Source: Candidatus Kerfeldbacteria bacterium RIFOXYC2_FULL_38_9
GTDB lineage: Bacteria > Patescibacteriota > Patescibacteriia > UBA9570 > XYC2-FULL-38-9
Assembly: GCA_001818355.1 (NCBI GenBank)
Contig: MHKJ01000018.1
Coordinates: 10,967 to 19,764 of the forward strand
Length of the DNA stretch: 8,798 bases
Reading direction: 5' to 3'
Positions 1-5,279 of the stretch are shown here, piece after piece (within the stretch, counting starts at the first letter, position 1; the number at the start of each line of letters is the position of its first letter). Below the pieces are notes generated by a model. It was not told where the DNA came from, did no database searches, and saw only the letters and a list, made by a program, of their open reading frames with translations. Position numbers and translations under genes: made by a program.

Positions 1-1073
1 CCACCGCCATTAAACGGCCGGAAAATTTACCAACAGAATTAATTTTTACCGCAGATAAACCAGCGGCCACTCGCAAAGCTACACAGGTATTTTTTAAGTG
101 GCTGATGGAACAGACCGCCTTTTTTTATGCCGGTTCCGGTGATTTGGCCAAGTCTATTCTTACTTGGGACGCGGAACAAAAATACGGAATTTTAAGCAGA
201 AAAAATTTATACGGTCGCGGCTTGCGTTTTGGCATTGCGGAACAAAACATGGCCATGATGTCTTGCGCTTTAACGCAAGATATTCTTCCCGGCGGATATC
301 AGGCAGTAAGTGTTTTTAGTTCTTATGGCGTGTTTACTTCCATGATGGCCAATCCCGTGCGGATGAGCTTAATCGGTAACCACATCAACCCCAAAAATAA
401 AGGATTCTTTATTTTATTGGCCGCTCACGACGGTTTGGAAACCGGAGAAGATGGTCCAACGCACCAAGGTTTATATTGGATGTCTCTTTATAATGCTTAT
501 CCCGGCATCAAGGTTTACAAGCCGCTCGATGCTAACGAAACTGTGGAAATGCTTTTTTACGCCCTGGAAAAAGGAGAGCCCATAGCACTTTCTGTGGCTC
601 GACCAGACACCGCGGTTTTTGACCGTACCGCCGGTATTCCTGCGGCCAGGTCAGCTGTTAACGGGGCTTATGTATTTAAACCTTATCAGGAAAACGGCAA
701 AGAAAAAGTGGTCTTAGCGGTATGCGGAGGACAAGTAATGGCTAATTTATTAGAGGTGTTAGAAGATTTTACTAAAGATTATGATGTAAAAGTTTTGGCA
801 GTTACTTCCCCAGAATTATTTGAAGATTTAAGAAAAAATAATCCGGAAAAAGCTCAGGCTATTTTTGCTGATGAAGAAAGAGGTCGAGTTGTTGCTTTGC
901 ACAATGGTTGGAAAGGATTTTTATATCCTTTCTTATTACCCAAGGATTATATTGACCGCTCTATCGCCACCGAGTCTTATTATAAATCCGGTCCGCCGCA
1001 AGAAGTTTATGAAGTTGCCAAATTAACCCCCCAAGATATTAAACAGAAGATCCAAAAAGCGTTAAACAAGTAA
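1..1073 (+). CDS. tkt: Transketolase, C-terminal part (5' end outside window)
   Basis: Transketolase is the thiamine-diphosphate enzyme that moves two-carbon ketol units between sugar phosphates in the non-oxidative pentose phosphate pathway. The reading frame is open from base 3 to the TAA at 1071-1073, giving 356 visible residues; the ATG at 105 is internal, because the 34 codons before it (with the family-like ATRKATQ) continue the same domain. The visible part covers the pyrimidine-binding domain and the C-terminal domain. The cofactor-activating glutamate lies in GIAEQNM (codon at 240), followed by HDGLETGEDGPTHQ, the counterpart of the classic HDSIGLGEDGPTHQ loop, and an ARPDTAVFDR segment near the substrate phosphate site. 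The N-terminal PP domain must lie upstream of the window. It ends 5 bases before the convergent MurF-like gene. Family assignment is secure; relatives such as DXP synthase fit the motifs less well. Confidence 0.93.
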   Translation, partial: TAIKRPENLPTELIFTADKPAATRKATQVFFKWLMEQTAFFYAGSGDLAKSILTWDAEQKYGILSRKNLYGRGLRFGIAEQNMAMMSCALTQDILPGGYQAVSVFSSYGVFTSMMANPVRMSLIGNHINPKNKGFFILLAAHDGLETGEDGPTHQGLYWMSLYNAYPGIKVYKPLDANETVEMLFYALEKGEPIALSVARPDTAVFDRTAGIPAARSAVNGAYVFKPYQENGKEKVVLAVCGGQVMANLLEVLEDFTKDYDVKVLAVTSPELFEDLRKNNPEKAQAIFADEERGRVVALHNGWKGFLYPFLLPKDYIDRSIATESYYKSGPPQEVYEVAKLTPQDIKQKIQKALNK

Positions 1074-1078
1074 AAAGT

Positions 1079-2467
1079 TTAATTAACTTGTTGCCAATAT
1101 TTTTCTTTTTGTTTGAGCCAAAACGGTTCTTGCCGGCAAAGTTTTTTGCTGTCGCTAGGATTTTGTAAAAGTATTTTTACCGCTTCCTCTAAAAAAATGG
1201 TGTTTTGTGATCCCTTAAAAAGAAGCAGAGCATTAACAGGTAAATTTTCTTTAAGATGCCGACCAAGAGCCAAAGCGTGCGAAAACCATTTGACGGAGAT
1301 TTCAGTATTCGTTTTTATTTGTGGCAAAACATATTTTTTGGAAAGCTCTCCCACGCAATAAAGTGCGTCAACGGTTTGATTGATTTTTTGCGCCACCTCT
1401 TCGTGTTCTGATTTGGCAAATTGTCCTAATTCCCGCATATCGCCAAAAATGAACACCAGTGGTCGTTTTGTTTGTTTTTTTAAGGAAAAGGCCAAATCTA
1501 AGAAGGTAAGCACCGGCTGTTTAGAGGCGTTATAAGAAGAATCAATAATGATGCTGTTTTTTTTGCCTAATAGTAGAGAAGAGCGGCTTTTTGGCAGTTG
1601 GAAATTTTTTGATAAAGCTGTTTTTATTTGTTCAAGGGTTAAACCGCATTCTAACCCGGCTAAAATGGCGGCACCAAAAGTATATTGATAAACTTGCGGC
1701 AAAAGCATTTGGGAAAATTCTATTTTTATTTCTCCCTCGGTGCTGAGAAAAGAAAACATGCTTTTTGTCAGATCAACTTGATAATCTAAAAAAGAAAGAG
1801 TGTTATTTTTGTTTTTACCAAAACTTTTACATTTGGTGTGATTATTCTTAATATAATTTTGCAAAGCGCGTTTTAAATATTGATCATCATCATTATAAAA
1901 CGCACAACTGCAATTAGATTGAGTGATAATTTTAGTATCTTCTTCCGCCATTTTGTTTAAGATGTGTTCATGTTTTTCTAGCGAATTCATTTGTTGGTTT
2001 TCAGGCAGAATTTTTTCAAACTGTTCGGTATGAGTGCCGGAAATATTCAAAGATAAAGCAATATCTGGTTTGATGATTTTTAACAGATAAGTCATATTTT
2101 TGGGCGGTAAAGGATCATCAATGCCCATTTCTACTATTAAGTATTCAAATTTTTTTAAATAAGTAATGCCTAAGGGCACCAAAAGTAATAGTTTTAACCA
2201 AATTTTTATGTTTTCTTTACTATAAAGATCAAGTTGAATGCCTAACAAGCTCAAAGGTAAGCCTACTTCGGAATTTCCTTTTAAGGCAACGACGCGAAAA
2301 TGATCTTTTAAAATAGCTTCGATCGCATTTTTTGTTGATGATTTTCCTGCTGATCCGGCAATGCCGATAATTTTAGGACGATGAATAACTAGAGCAATCT
2401 TGGCAAAAAAACGCAAGTAAAACAAAATTAAAGAGATAATTATTTTTTTCATATTCATATTTACCAT
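1079..2467 (-). CDS. murF: MurF-like Mur ligase with N-terminal membrane segment
   Basis: This is a Mur ligase, most like MurF, which adds D-Ala-D-Ala to UDP-MurNAc-tripeptide in peptidoglycan synthesis. Visible motifs are the ATP loop GSAGKSST (residues 38-45), VEMG (112-115), a THTEQF segment (145-150), DSSYNAS (309-315), GDMRELG (342-348) and the C-terminal KGSQNTIFLEE (418-428). The order matches the central ATPase domain and C-terminal ligase domain. The usual MurF N-terminal UDP-substrate domain of roughly 80-100 residues is missing; a hydrophobic stretch (about 9-28) sits directly before the P-loop, suggesting membrane attachment. From memory this layout is common in Patescibacteria. 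Three ATGs are possible (2467, 2458, 2452). The coordinates give the longest form, but a good promoter predicts transcription from about 2464, which favours 2458 or 2452. There is no Shine-Dalgarno. Another Mur-family activity cannot be excluded. Confidence 0.8.
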   Translation of the reverse strand: MVNMNMKKIIISLILFYLRFFAKIALVIHRPKIIGIAGSAGKSSTKNAIEAILKDHFRVVALKGNSEVGLPLSLLGIQLDLYSKENIKIWLKLLLLVPLGITYLKKFEYLIVEMGIDDPLPPKNMTYLLKIIKPDIALSLNISGTHTEQFEKILPENQQMNSLEKHEHILNKMAEEDTKIITQSNCSCAFYNDDDQYLKRALQNYIKNNHTKCKSFGKNKNNTLSFLDYQVDLTKSMFSFLSTEGEIKIEFSQMLLPQVYQYTFGAAILAGLECGLTLEQIKTALSKNFQLPKSRSSLLLGKKNSIIIDSSYNASKQPVLTFLDLAFSLKKQTKRPLVFIFGDMRELGQFAKSEHEEVAQKINQTVDALYCVGELSKKYVLPQIKTNTEISVKWFSHALALGRHLKENLPVNALLLFKGSQNTIFLEEAVKILLQNPSDSKKLCRQEPFWLKQKEKYWQQVN

Positions 2468-2470
2468 TTG

Positions 2471-2499
2471 ATAATACTCATTCTAGTCATTAGCGTCAA
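2471..2499 (-). promoter_or_regulatory. Promoter of the MurF-like gene
   Basis: On the minus strand TTGACG (2494-2499) and TATTAT (2471-2476) are separated by exactly 17 bases, a good sigma-70 match. The expected start of transcription is near 2464, inside or just after the first possible ATG at 2467. The mRNA therefore probably begins at or a few bases before the start codon, which argues for a downstream start at 2458 or 2452. Confidence 0.65.
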
Positions 2500-2535
2500 C
2501 GTATTTAAATTGCACTTAATTTTAACTTAATTTTA

Positions 2536-2564
2536 TTGACTTTTTTGAGGCTATATGCTATCTT
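2536..2564 (+). promoter_or_regulatory. Promoter of the RRM gene
   Basis: TTGACT (2536-2541) and TATCTT (2559-2564) are 17 bases apart, and TGC directly precedes the -10 box, giving an extended -10 element. Transcription should begin around 2571, leaving a leader of about 138 nt before the ATG at 2709. That is much longer than other leaders in this window. It is arranged back to back with the promoter of the MurF-like gene. Confidence 0.65.
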
Positions 2565-2628
2565 TAAAGAGTAAGTTTTCTCAATGCATTTTTTGCTTAA
2601 CTTTTAGCGTAACAAATGGGTGTGCGAC

Positions 2629-2689
2629 ATATTTGTAAGGCAGGGGATAAGCAACAAGGGTCAAAGAGAGTAGATCGCCTTACAAATAT
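2629..2689 (+). promoter_or_regulatory. Predicted stem-loop in the 5' leader of the RRM mRNA
   Basis: ATATTTGTAAGGC (2629-2641) is the exact reverse complement of GCCTTACAAATAT (2677-2689), so the leader can form a perfect 13-bp stem with a 35-nt purine-rich loop. Short complementary stretches outside it (AACTT at 2599-2603 with AAGTT at 2691-2695) could close a larger structure. No U-tract follows the right arm, so it does not resemble a terminator. It lies between the predicted promoter and the start codon, with its right arm ending 19 nt before the ATG. I do not recognise a known riboswitch family. A regulatory role, for example autoregulation by the RRM protein or thermal control, is inference. 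Confidence 0.5.
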
Positions 2690-2708
2690 TAAGTTGTTTA
2701 TAAAAAAT

Positions 2709-2969
2709 ATGAGTAAAAAGTTATACGTTGGTGGAATTCCATATTCCACAACAGAAGACGAGCTCAAAGAGCTCTTTTCTCAAGTTGGTACCGCAGAGTC
2801 TGCAACCATTATTATGGATAAAATGAGTGGCCGCTCTCGTGGTTTTGGTTTTGTAGAAATGTCTACAGAAGAAGAAGCCCAAGCCGCCATTGATAAATTT
2901 CATGGCCAAGACTATAACGGTCGAACTTTGACAGTCAATGAAGCTCGTCCTCCAAAAAAACGAGAATAA
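2709..2969 (+). CDS. Small RRM-domain RNA-binding protein
   Basis: This 86-residue protein is almost entirely one RNA recognition motif, a fold that binds single-stranded RNA through two conserved strands. RNP2 is LYVGGI (residues 5-10) and RNP1 is RGFGFVEM (44-51), with the aromatic side chains used for base stacking in place (Tyr6, Phe46, Phe48). The tail is short and basic (PPKKRE). Single-RRM proteins of this size are known from cyanobacteria, where some respond to cold, and are frequent in Patescibacteria; the RNA target here is unknown. I chose the ATG at 2709 because MSKKLYVGG is the usual start of the domain. The frame is open back to an ATG at 2616, but those 31 codons do not look like RRM sequence and coincide with the leader stem-loop. 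There is no Shine-Dalgarno. The gene has its own promoter and a clear terminator, so it is probably monocistronic. Confidence 0.9.
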   Translation: MSKKLYVGGIPYSTTEDELKELFSQVGTAESATIIMDKMSGRSRGFGFVEMSTEEEAQAAIDKFHGQDYNGRTLTVNEARPPKKRE

Positions 2970-2982
2970 AATCTAAGTTTTT

Positions 2983-3019
2983 CAAGAAACTTAAGCAGCG
3001 CACAGGCTTAAGTTTTTTG
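2983..3019 (+). terminator. Rho-independent terminator after the RRM gene
   Basis: AAACTTAAGC (2987-2996) pairs perfectly with GCTTAAGTTT (3006-3015) around a 9-nt loop. The stem can extend outward to CAAG/TTTG with one G-U pair. The T-rich run TTTTTTGTTTT begins at 3013. It lies 13 bases after the stop codon of the RRM gene. Confidence 0.85.
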
Positions 3020-3030
3020 TTTTAAAAATA

Positions 3031-3042
3031 GCTAATATTAGC
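3031..3042. repeat. 12-bp perfect palindrome upstream of the HU promoter
   Basis: GCTAATATTAGC is perfectly self-complementary and lies between the RRM terminator and the HU promoter, about 50 bases upstream of the -35 box. It could be a binding site for a dimeric regulator. Short palindromes also arise by chance in AT-rich DNA, so the role is unproven. Confidence 0.3.
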
Positions 3043-3091
3043 CATTTTAAAAATAGGTTATCCACTTTTTCCTTTATTTTTAGCCATCTTC

Positions 3092-3120
3092 TTGTGATTC
3101 TTTAAAAAAAACGCTATACT
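3092..3120 (+). promoter_or_regulatory. Promoter of the HU gene
   Basis: TTGTGA (3092-3097) and TATACT (3115-3120) are 17 bases apart. The -10 box is strong and the -35 box is fair. Transcription should start around 3127, giving a leader of about 28 nt without a Shine-Dalgarno sequence. Confidence 0.6.
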
Positions 3121-3154
3121 AGGTAAGTATTATTTAATAAGTTAAAGTACAAAC

Positions 3155-3442
3155 ATGCGAAAACCAATGACAAAGTCTCAGTTAATGGCCGCTTTGGCTG
3201 ATAAAACTGGGATGAGCAAAAAAGACGTTCAGGGTTTCTGGGAAACCATGGTAGAGTTGGCGTACAAAGAGACCAAAGAAGCTGGTCAATGTACCCTTCC
3301 CGGCCTTGGTAAATTAGTTAAACAACATCGCAAGGCCCGTCAGGGTCGTAATCCAGCCACTGGAGCGTCTATTCAAATCCCTGCAAAAACAGTTTGCAAA
3401 TTCCGTGTCGCTAAAGCCGCTAAAGATGCCGTACTAGAATAA
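3155..3442 (+). CDS. hup: HU-family DNA-binding protein
   Basis: HU proteins are small basic dimers that bend and compact DNA in the nucleoid. The 95 residues span the family's usual length of about 90. The helical N-terminal dimerisation part (about residues 5-45, TKSQLMAALADKTGMSKKDV) is followed by LPGLGKL and the DNA-gripping arm with GRNPATG (64-70), whose proline normally wedges between base pairs, then the closing IPAKTVCKFRVAKAAKDAV. The ATG at 3155 is used; a second ATG at 3167 (residue 5) is nearly as plausible because the conserved part begins at MTKSQL. No Shine-Dalgarno is visible. The gene has its own promoter and ends in a strong terminator shared with the histone H1-like gene that faces it. 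HU and IHF cannot be told apart for certain by sequence alone, but the overall form favours HU. Confidence 0.93.
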   Translation: MRKPMTKSQLMAALADKTGMSKKDVQGFWETMVELAYKETKEAGQCTLPGLGKLVKQHRKARQGRNPATGASIQIPAKTVCKFRVAKAAKDAVLE

Positions 3443-3450
3443 TTCAAGAC

Positions 3451-3488
3451 AAAATAAAAAATGGACTTACATGTCCATTTTTTATTTT
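3451..3488. terminator. Bidirectional terminator between HU and the H1-like gene
   Basis: A perfect 16-bp inverted repeat has left arm 3451-3466 (AAAATAAAAAATGGAC) and right arm 3473-3488 around a 6-nt loop. The A-run on one side and the T-run on the other make it a rho-independent terminator on both strands. It ends HU transcription 9 bases after the HU stop codon and ends the facing H1-like gene 13 bases after its stop. Confidence 0.88.
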
Positions 3489-3501
3489 ACGTATCACTCA
3501 A

Positions 3502-3648
3502 TTATCTTTTTCTTTTTTTTGCAGCTTTACGTTTTGTTGTTTTCTTTTTAGTAGCTGGTTTACGTTTCGCAGTTTTTCTTTTAGCTACTTTTCTTTTTGG
3601 TTTTCTAGCAACTTTCTTTTTGGTTGCAGTTCTTTTTTTTGTTGGCAT
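3502..3648 (-). CDS. Histone H1-like Lys/Arg/Ala-rich small protein
   Basis: This 48-residue gene is easily missed because of its size. It begins MPTKKRTATKKK and ends KKRKR. By my count 20 residues are lysine and 8 arginine, and the rest are nearly all Ala, Thr, Val and Pro. There are no acidic and no aromatic residues. Such composition, with repeated K-P and A-K-R units, resembles the tail of eukaryotic histone H1 and bacterial H1-like proteins (Hc1, AlgP tails), which bind DNA or RNA non-specifically; a basic ribosome-associated peptide is the alternative. Evidence that it is real: a perfect Shine-Dalgarno AAAGGAGGTG ends 7 bases before the ATG, TATAAT lies upstream, and a strong terminator lies 13 bases after the TAA. 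It faces HU and shares its terminator. The opposite strand is open for 70 codons but encodes only a low-complexity Phe/Leu run. Confidence 0.8.
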   Translation of the reverse strand: MPTKKRTATKKKVARKPKRKVAKRKTAKRKPATKKKTTKRKAAKKRKR

Positions 3649-3655
3649 GGTTATG

Positions 3656-3665
3656 CACCTCCTTT
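3656..3665 (-). promoter_or_regulatory. Strong Shine-Dalgarno site of the H1-like gene
   Basis: AAAGGAGGTG on the minus strand is a near-complete match to the anti-Shine-Dalgarno of 16S rRNA and ends 7 bases before the ATG at 3648. No other gene in the window has a comparable site. It fixes the start codon and suggests high translation of this short gene. Confidence 0.85.
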
Positions 3666-3684
3666 CTTTTTAATTTGTATTTTT

Positions 3685-3690
3685 ATTATA
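3685..3690 (-). promoter_or_regulatory. -10 box of the H1-like gene
   Basis: A consensus TATAAT on the minus strand predicts transcription from about 3678, some 30 nt upstream of the start codon and including the Shine-Dalgarno. At the expected -35 position only a weak TTTCTT (3708-3713) is visible. A perfect DnaA box lies just further upstream. Confidence 0.5.
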
Positions 3691-3731
3691 ACTTTTTTTA
3701 AAAATAAAAGAAATGTTTTTTTAAAAGTAGT

Positions 3732-3740
3732 TGTGGATAA
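3732..3740 (-). promoter_or_regulatory. Perfect DnaA box
   Basis: The minus strand reads TTATCCACA, the high-affinity consensus for the replication initiator DnaA. It sits about 42-50 bases upstream of the -10 box of the H1-like gene and beside a roughly 100-bp tract that is almost pure A/T. A near match, TTATCCACT, lies at 3058-3066 before HU. Function is not shown: one perfect 9-mer may be chance. Confidence 0.4.
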
Positions 3741-3840
3741 CTTTTTATTTTTTAAAATTTTTTTTGCAATATTTTTTTTAAAAGTTTAAAAAAAATTATT
3801 AATAAACAAAAAATATTTTTTAAAAATAAAAATAAATTAA
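3741..3840. other. Extremely AT-rich spacer
   Basis: Only 5 of these 100 bases are G or C by my count, mostly in A- and T-runs. The whole gene-free stretch 3649-3876 contains only the Shine-Dalgarno and promoter of the H1-like gene, the DnaA box and the methyltransferase promoter. Such DNA melts easily and is often curved; it could serve as an upstream promoter element or an unwinding region. I see no gene in it. Confidence 0.6.
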
Positions 3841-3860
3841 CTGGCTTTATTTTGGGAGTA

Positions 3861-3869
3861 TGTTATATT
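3861..3869 (+). promoter_or_regulatory. Extended -10 promoter of the methyltransferase operon
   Basis: TGT followed by TATATT (3864-3869) forms an extended -10 element. No convincing -35 is visible, which extended -10 promoters tolerate. The -10 box ends only 7 bases before the ATG at 3877, so transcription should begin at or next to the start codon, giving a leaderless mRNA. Confidence 0.5.
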
Positions 3870-3876
3870 TAATATC

Positions 3877-4395
3877 ATGGAATTATTTTTCGTGCTCATT
3901 ATTTTAATGCTGTTAGTCTCTTTTTTAATCCCGGCTGTATCTTTAGCTCCTTGGTTACCGATGTGGAAAAAAGACTTACCGCGAGTTTTTGCACTAGCTA
4001 AATTACAGCCCAAACAGGTTTTTTATGATTTGGGTTGTGGTGATGGCCGCACCGTGTTTTATGCGGCTAAACAAGAACCAACCATCAAAGCCTTGGGCAT
4101 CGAGCTTTCTTTGCCGATGTTTCTTATTTGTCAATTGAAGCGTTTATTCTCTGCTCAAAAGAATACAAAATTTTTATTAAAAAACGCTTTAAAACAAAAT
4201 TTATCCGACGCTGATGTGGTTTTCATTTATGCTCTTCCGGATAATTTAAAAAAGAAAGTAGTATCCAAATTAAAACAAGAAATGAAAAAAGGTTCAATGG
4301 TGATTTCTTATGCTTTTAAGATTGAGGGTTTGGAGCCGGTCATTATTGATAAACCGGCTCAGCATCTTTTACCAGTCAATGTTTACCAATTTTAA
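3877..4395 (+). CDS. Membrane-anchored class I SAM-dependent methyltransferase
   Basis: The 172-residue protein has one hydrophobic N-terminal helix (about 3-22), the loop APWLP (24-28), and then a compact Rossmann methyltransferase domain. Motif I is DLGCGDGR (51-58), binding S-adenosylmethionine; the acidic residue at the end of strand 2 is Glu76 in GIELS. A late strand reads KKGSMVISYAFKIEG (138-151). The arrangement, TM helix plus a proline loop plus D-G-C-G-D-G-R, resembles the FAM173/ATPSCKMT type of small anchored protein-lysine methyltransferases, which modify ADP/ATP carriers and the ATP synthase c-subunit in mitochondria. That resemblance is from memory, and the substrate here is unknown. 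The start at 3877 lies directly after an extended -10 element without Shine-Dalgarno, implying a leaderless message. It is followed 19 bases later by the ferredoxin gene and is probably cotranscribed with it. Confidence 0.8.
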   Translation: MELFFVLIILMLLVSFLIPAVSLAPWLPMWKKDLPRVFALAKLQPKQVFYDLGCGDGRTVFYAAKQEPTIKALGIELSLPMFLICQLKRLFSAQKNTKFLLKNALKQNLSDADVVFIYALPDNLKKKVVSKLKQEMKKGSMVISYAFKIEGLEPVIIDKPAQHLLPVNVYQF

Positions 4396-4414
4396 TTTTT
4401 ATTAGTTAATAAAT

Positions 4415-4738
4415 ATGTTAAGAAAAATATCTATTTGTCAAAGCGCCAGCTGTGATCATCAAGGGTCAGAGATTATTTTTAATCGTTTAGAAAATCTTTA
4501 CGCGGAAAAATTTCGGGAACAATATCCAAATTTGATTATAGAAAAAGTAGATTGTTTGGGAGATTGCGCGCAAGGGCCGATTATTAAAATTAACGACGCC
4601 ATTGTTTTAAGAAATTTTGAAAAAGAAAAAGTACCATTGCTGTTTGAAAACCCAGAAGCAGTTTTGGGAAAAATTATGCACGTGCAAGATGAAGATCGAG
4701 AAGCGTTTGAAAGGATTATTGGTGGTGATTTATTTTAA
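4415..4738 (+). CDS. Thioredoxin-like [2Fe-2S] ferredoxin
   Basis: This 107-residue protein carries the four cysteines of the thioredoxin-like [2Fe-2S] ferredoxin fold: Cys8 and Cys13 (ICQSASC) and Cys47 and Cys51 (DCLGDC). The DCLGxC-xxGP signature (here DCLGDCAQGP) is typical of the NuoE (24-kDa) and HoxE family and of stand-alone (2Fe-2S) ferredoxin domain proteins. It would act in the cytoplasm as a one-electron carrier; the partner is not evident, since no hydrogenase or NADH dehydrogenase subunit lies nearby. NuoE normally has an extra N-terminal helical domain, absent here, so a free-standing ferredoxin is more likely than a complex I subunit. The ATG at 4415 has no Shine-Dalgarno. The only neighbour in the same direction is the methyltransferase 19 bases upstream, which probably supplies the promoter. 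Confidence 0.85.
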   Translation: MLRKISICQSASCDHQGSEIIFNRLENLYAEKFREQYPNLIIEKVDCLGDCAQGPIIKINDAIVLRNFEKEKVPLLFENPEAVLGKIMHVQDEDREAFERIIGGDLF

Positions 4739-4748
4739 AGACAATAAG

Positions 4749-4769
4749 TTGTGACATTTTATATCACAA
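4749..4769. repeat. Short inverted repeat between convergent genes
   Basis: TTGTGA (4749-4754) and TCACAA (4764-4769) form a 6-bp stem with a 9-nt loop in the 20-base gap between the ferredoxin and the hydrolase-like gene, overlapping the latter's stop codon. The minus strand gives a T-rich stretch afterwards, so it may be a weak terminator. The stem is short and AT-rich. Confidence 0.3.
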
Positions 4770-5271
4770 AATAATAAACAAAAAAGATAATAAAGCAAAA
4801 CTGCAACATCAAACCGGTGCTGAAACGAATTGGCGTATAAACCAAAGTGTGCCAAAACATATGAAAAGAATAGTGTAATTTTAAAAAACGATGATAGTTT
4901 TTAGTTATTTTTTGAAAAAAACCGGAGTAAACCGTTCGAAATTTTTCTAAGTTTTTTGTATAAAGAGTAATAAAAATATCTGGCAAAATACTTCCTACTA
5001 CCGCAACGGCTAACAAGGCATGAGAAATGTCTGGCTTAAAATGCAATAAAGACAGCAAGAGCAAAATGAGCAAGAATAAATCTAACGAGGCCACCGTTAA
5101 AGCAAAAGCGTCTTTTCTGTTGTGGACATGACGCAAATGAATAAATTCGTCTCCATGAGGCAAGGTGTCAATCACATAGTGACTAATAACGGCTACTATA
5201 AAACCGGCCAAGATATTATTAGTCCACTGAGTGATCATAATTCCGGTAGCGGCGTGAGTGGTAAGAGTCAT
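4759..5271 (-). CDS. Multi-pass membrane protein, metal-dependent hydrolase-like (YdjM/DUF457-like)
   Basis: A 170-residue membrane protein. Its N-terminal half resembles the YdjM/DUF457 group of putative membrane-bound metal-dependent hydrolases, with His6 in THAATG, then SHYVIDTLPHGDE (His31, Asp35, His39, Asp41) and a GSILPDI turn (Asp98). His133 and His137 follow in LHYSFHMFWH. These spaced His and Asp residues could bind metal. Hydrophobic segments lie near 19-34, 60-77, 86-104 and 152-170. The substrate is unknown and the family name is recalled from motif style, so function stays tentative. The ATG at 5271 is needed to keep the conserved THAATG. It lies 8 bases after the initiator tRNA and has no promoter or Shine-Dalgarno of its own, so it is probably expressed from the tRNA transcript. 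Confidence 0.6.
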   Translation of the reverse strand: MTLTTHAATGIMITQWTNNILAGFIVAVISHYVIDTLPHGDEFIHLRHVHNRKDAFALTVASLDLFLLILLLLSLLHFKPDISHALLAVAVVGSILPDIFITLYTKNLEKFRTVYSGFFQKITKNYHRFLKLHYSFHMFWHTLVYTPIRFSTGLMLQFCFIIFFVYYFVI

Positions 5272-5279
5272 ATTGATTG

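Noticed and set aside
1113..1361. Plus-strand frame inside the MurF-like gene, and similar frames at 2721-2909 and 8173-8376
   Set aside because: They lie antisense to well-supported genes with clear motifs and show no domain or start signals.
2616..2708. 31-codon N-terminal extension of the RRM protein
   Set aside because: It is in frame but unlike RRM proteins, contains the leader stem-loop, and the usual MSKKLYVGG start is at 2709.
3461..3673. Plus-strand 70-codon open frame encoding a Phe/Leu-rich hydrophobic peptide
   Set aside because: It is the exact reverse of the Lys-rich H1-like gene: AAA lysine codons read as TTT phenylalanine. It starts inside a terminator hairpin and has no ribosome site.
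3024..3876. Confident oriC call
   Set aside because: Only one perfect and one imperfect DnaA box are present and dnaA/dnaN are not in the window, so it is kept only as a low-confidence finding.
4749..4769. CRP/FNR-like operator TTGTGA-N9-TCACAA
   Set aside because: The spacer is wrong for CRP (N6 between TGTGA and TCACA), and the site lies between two gene 3' ends rather than at a promoter.
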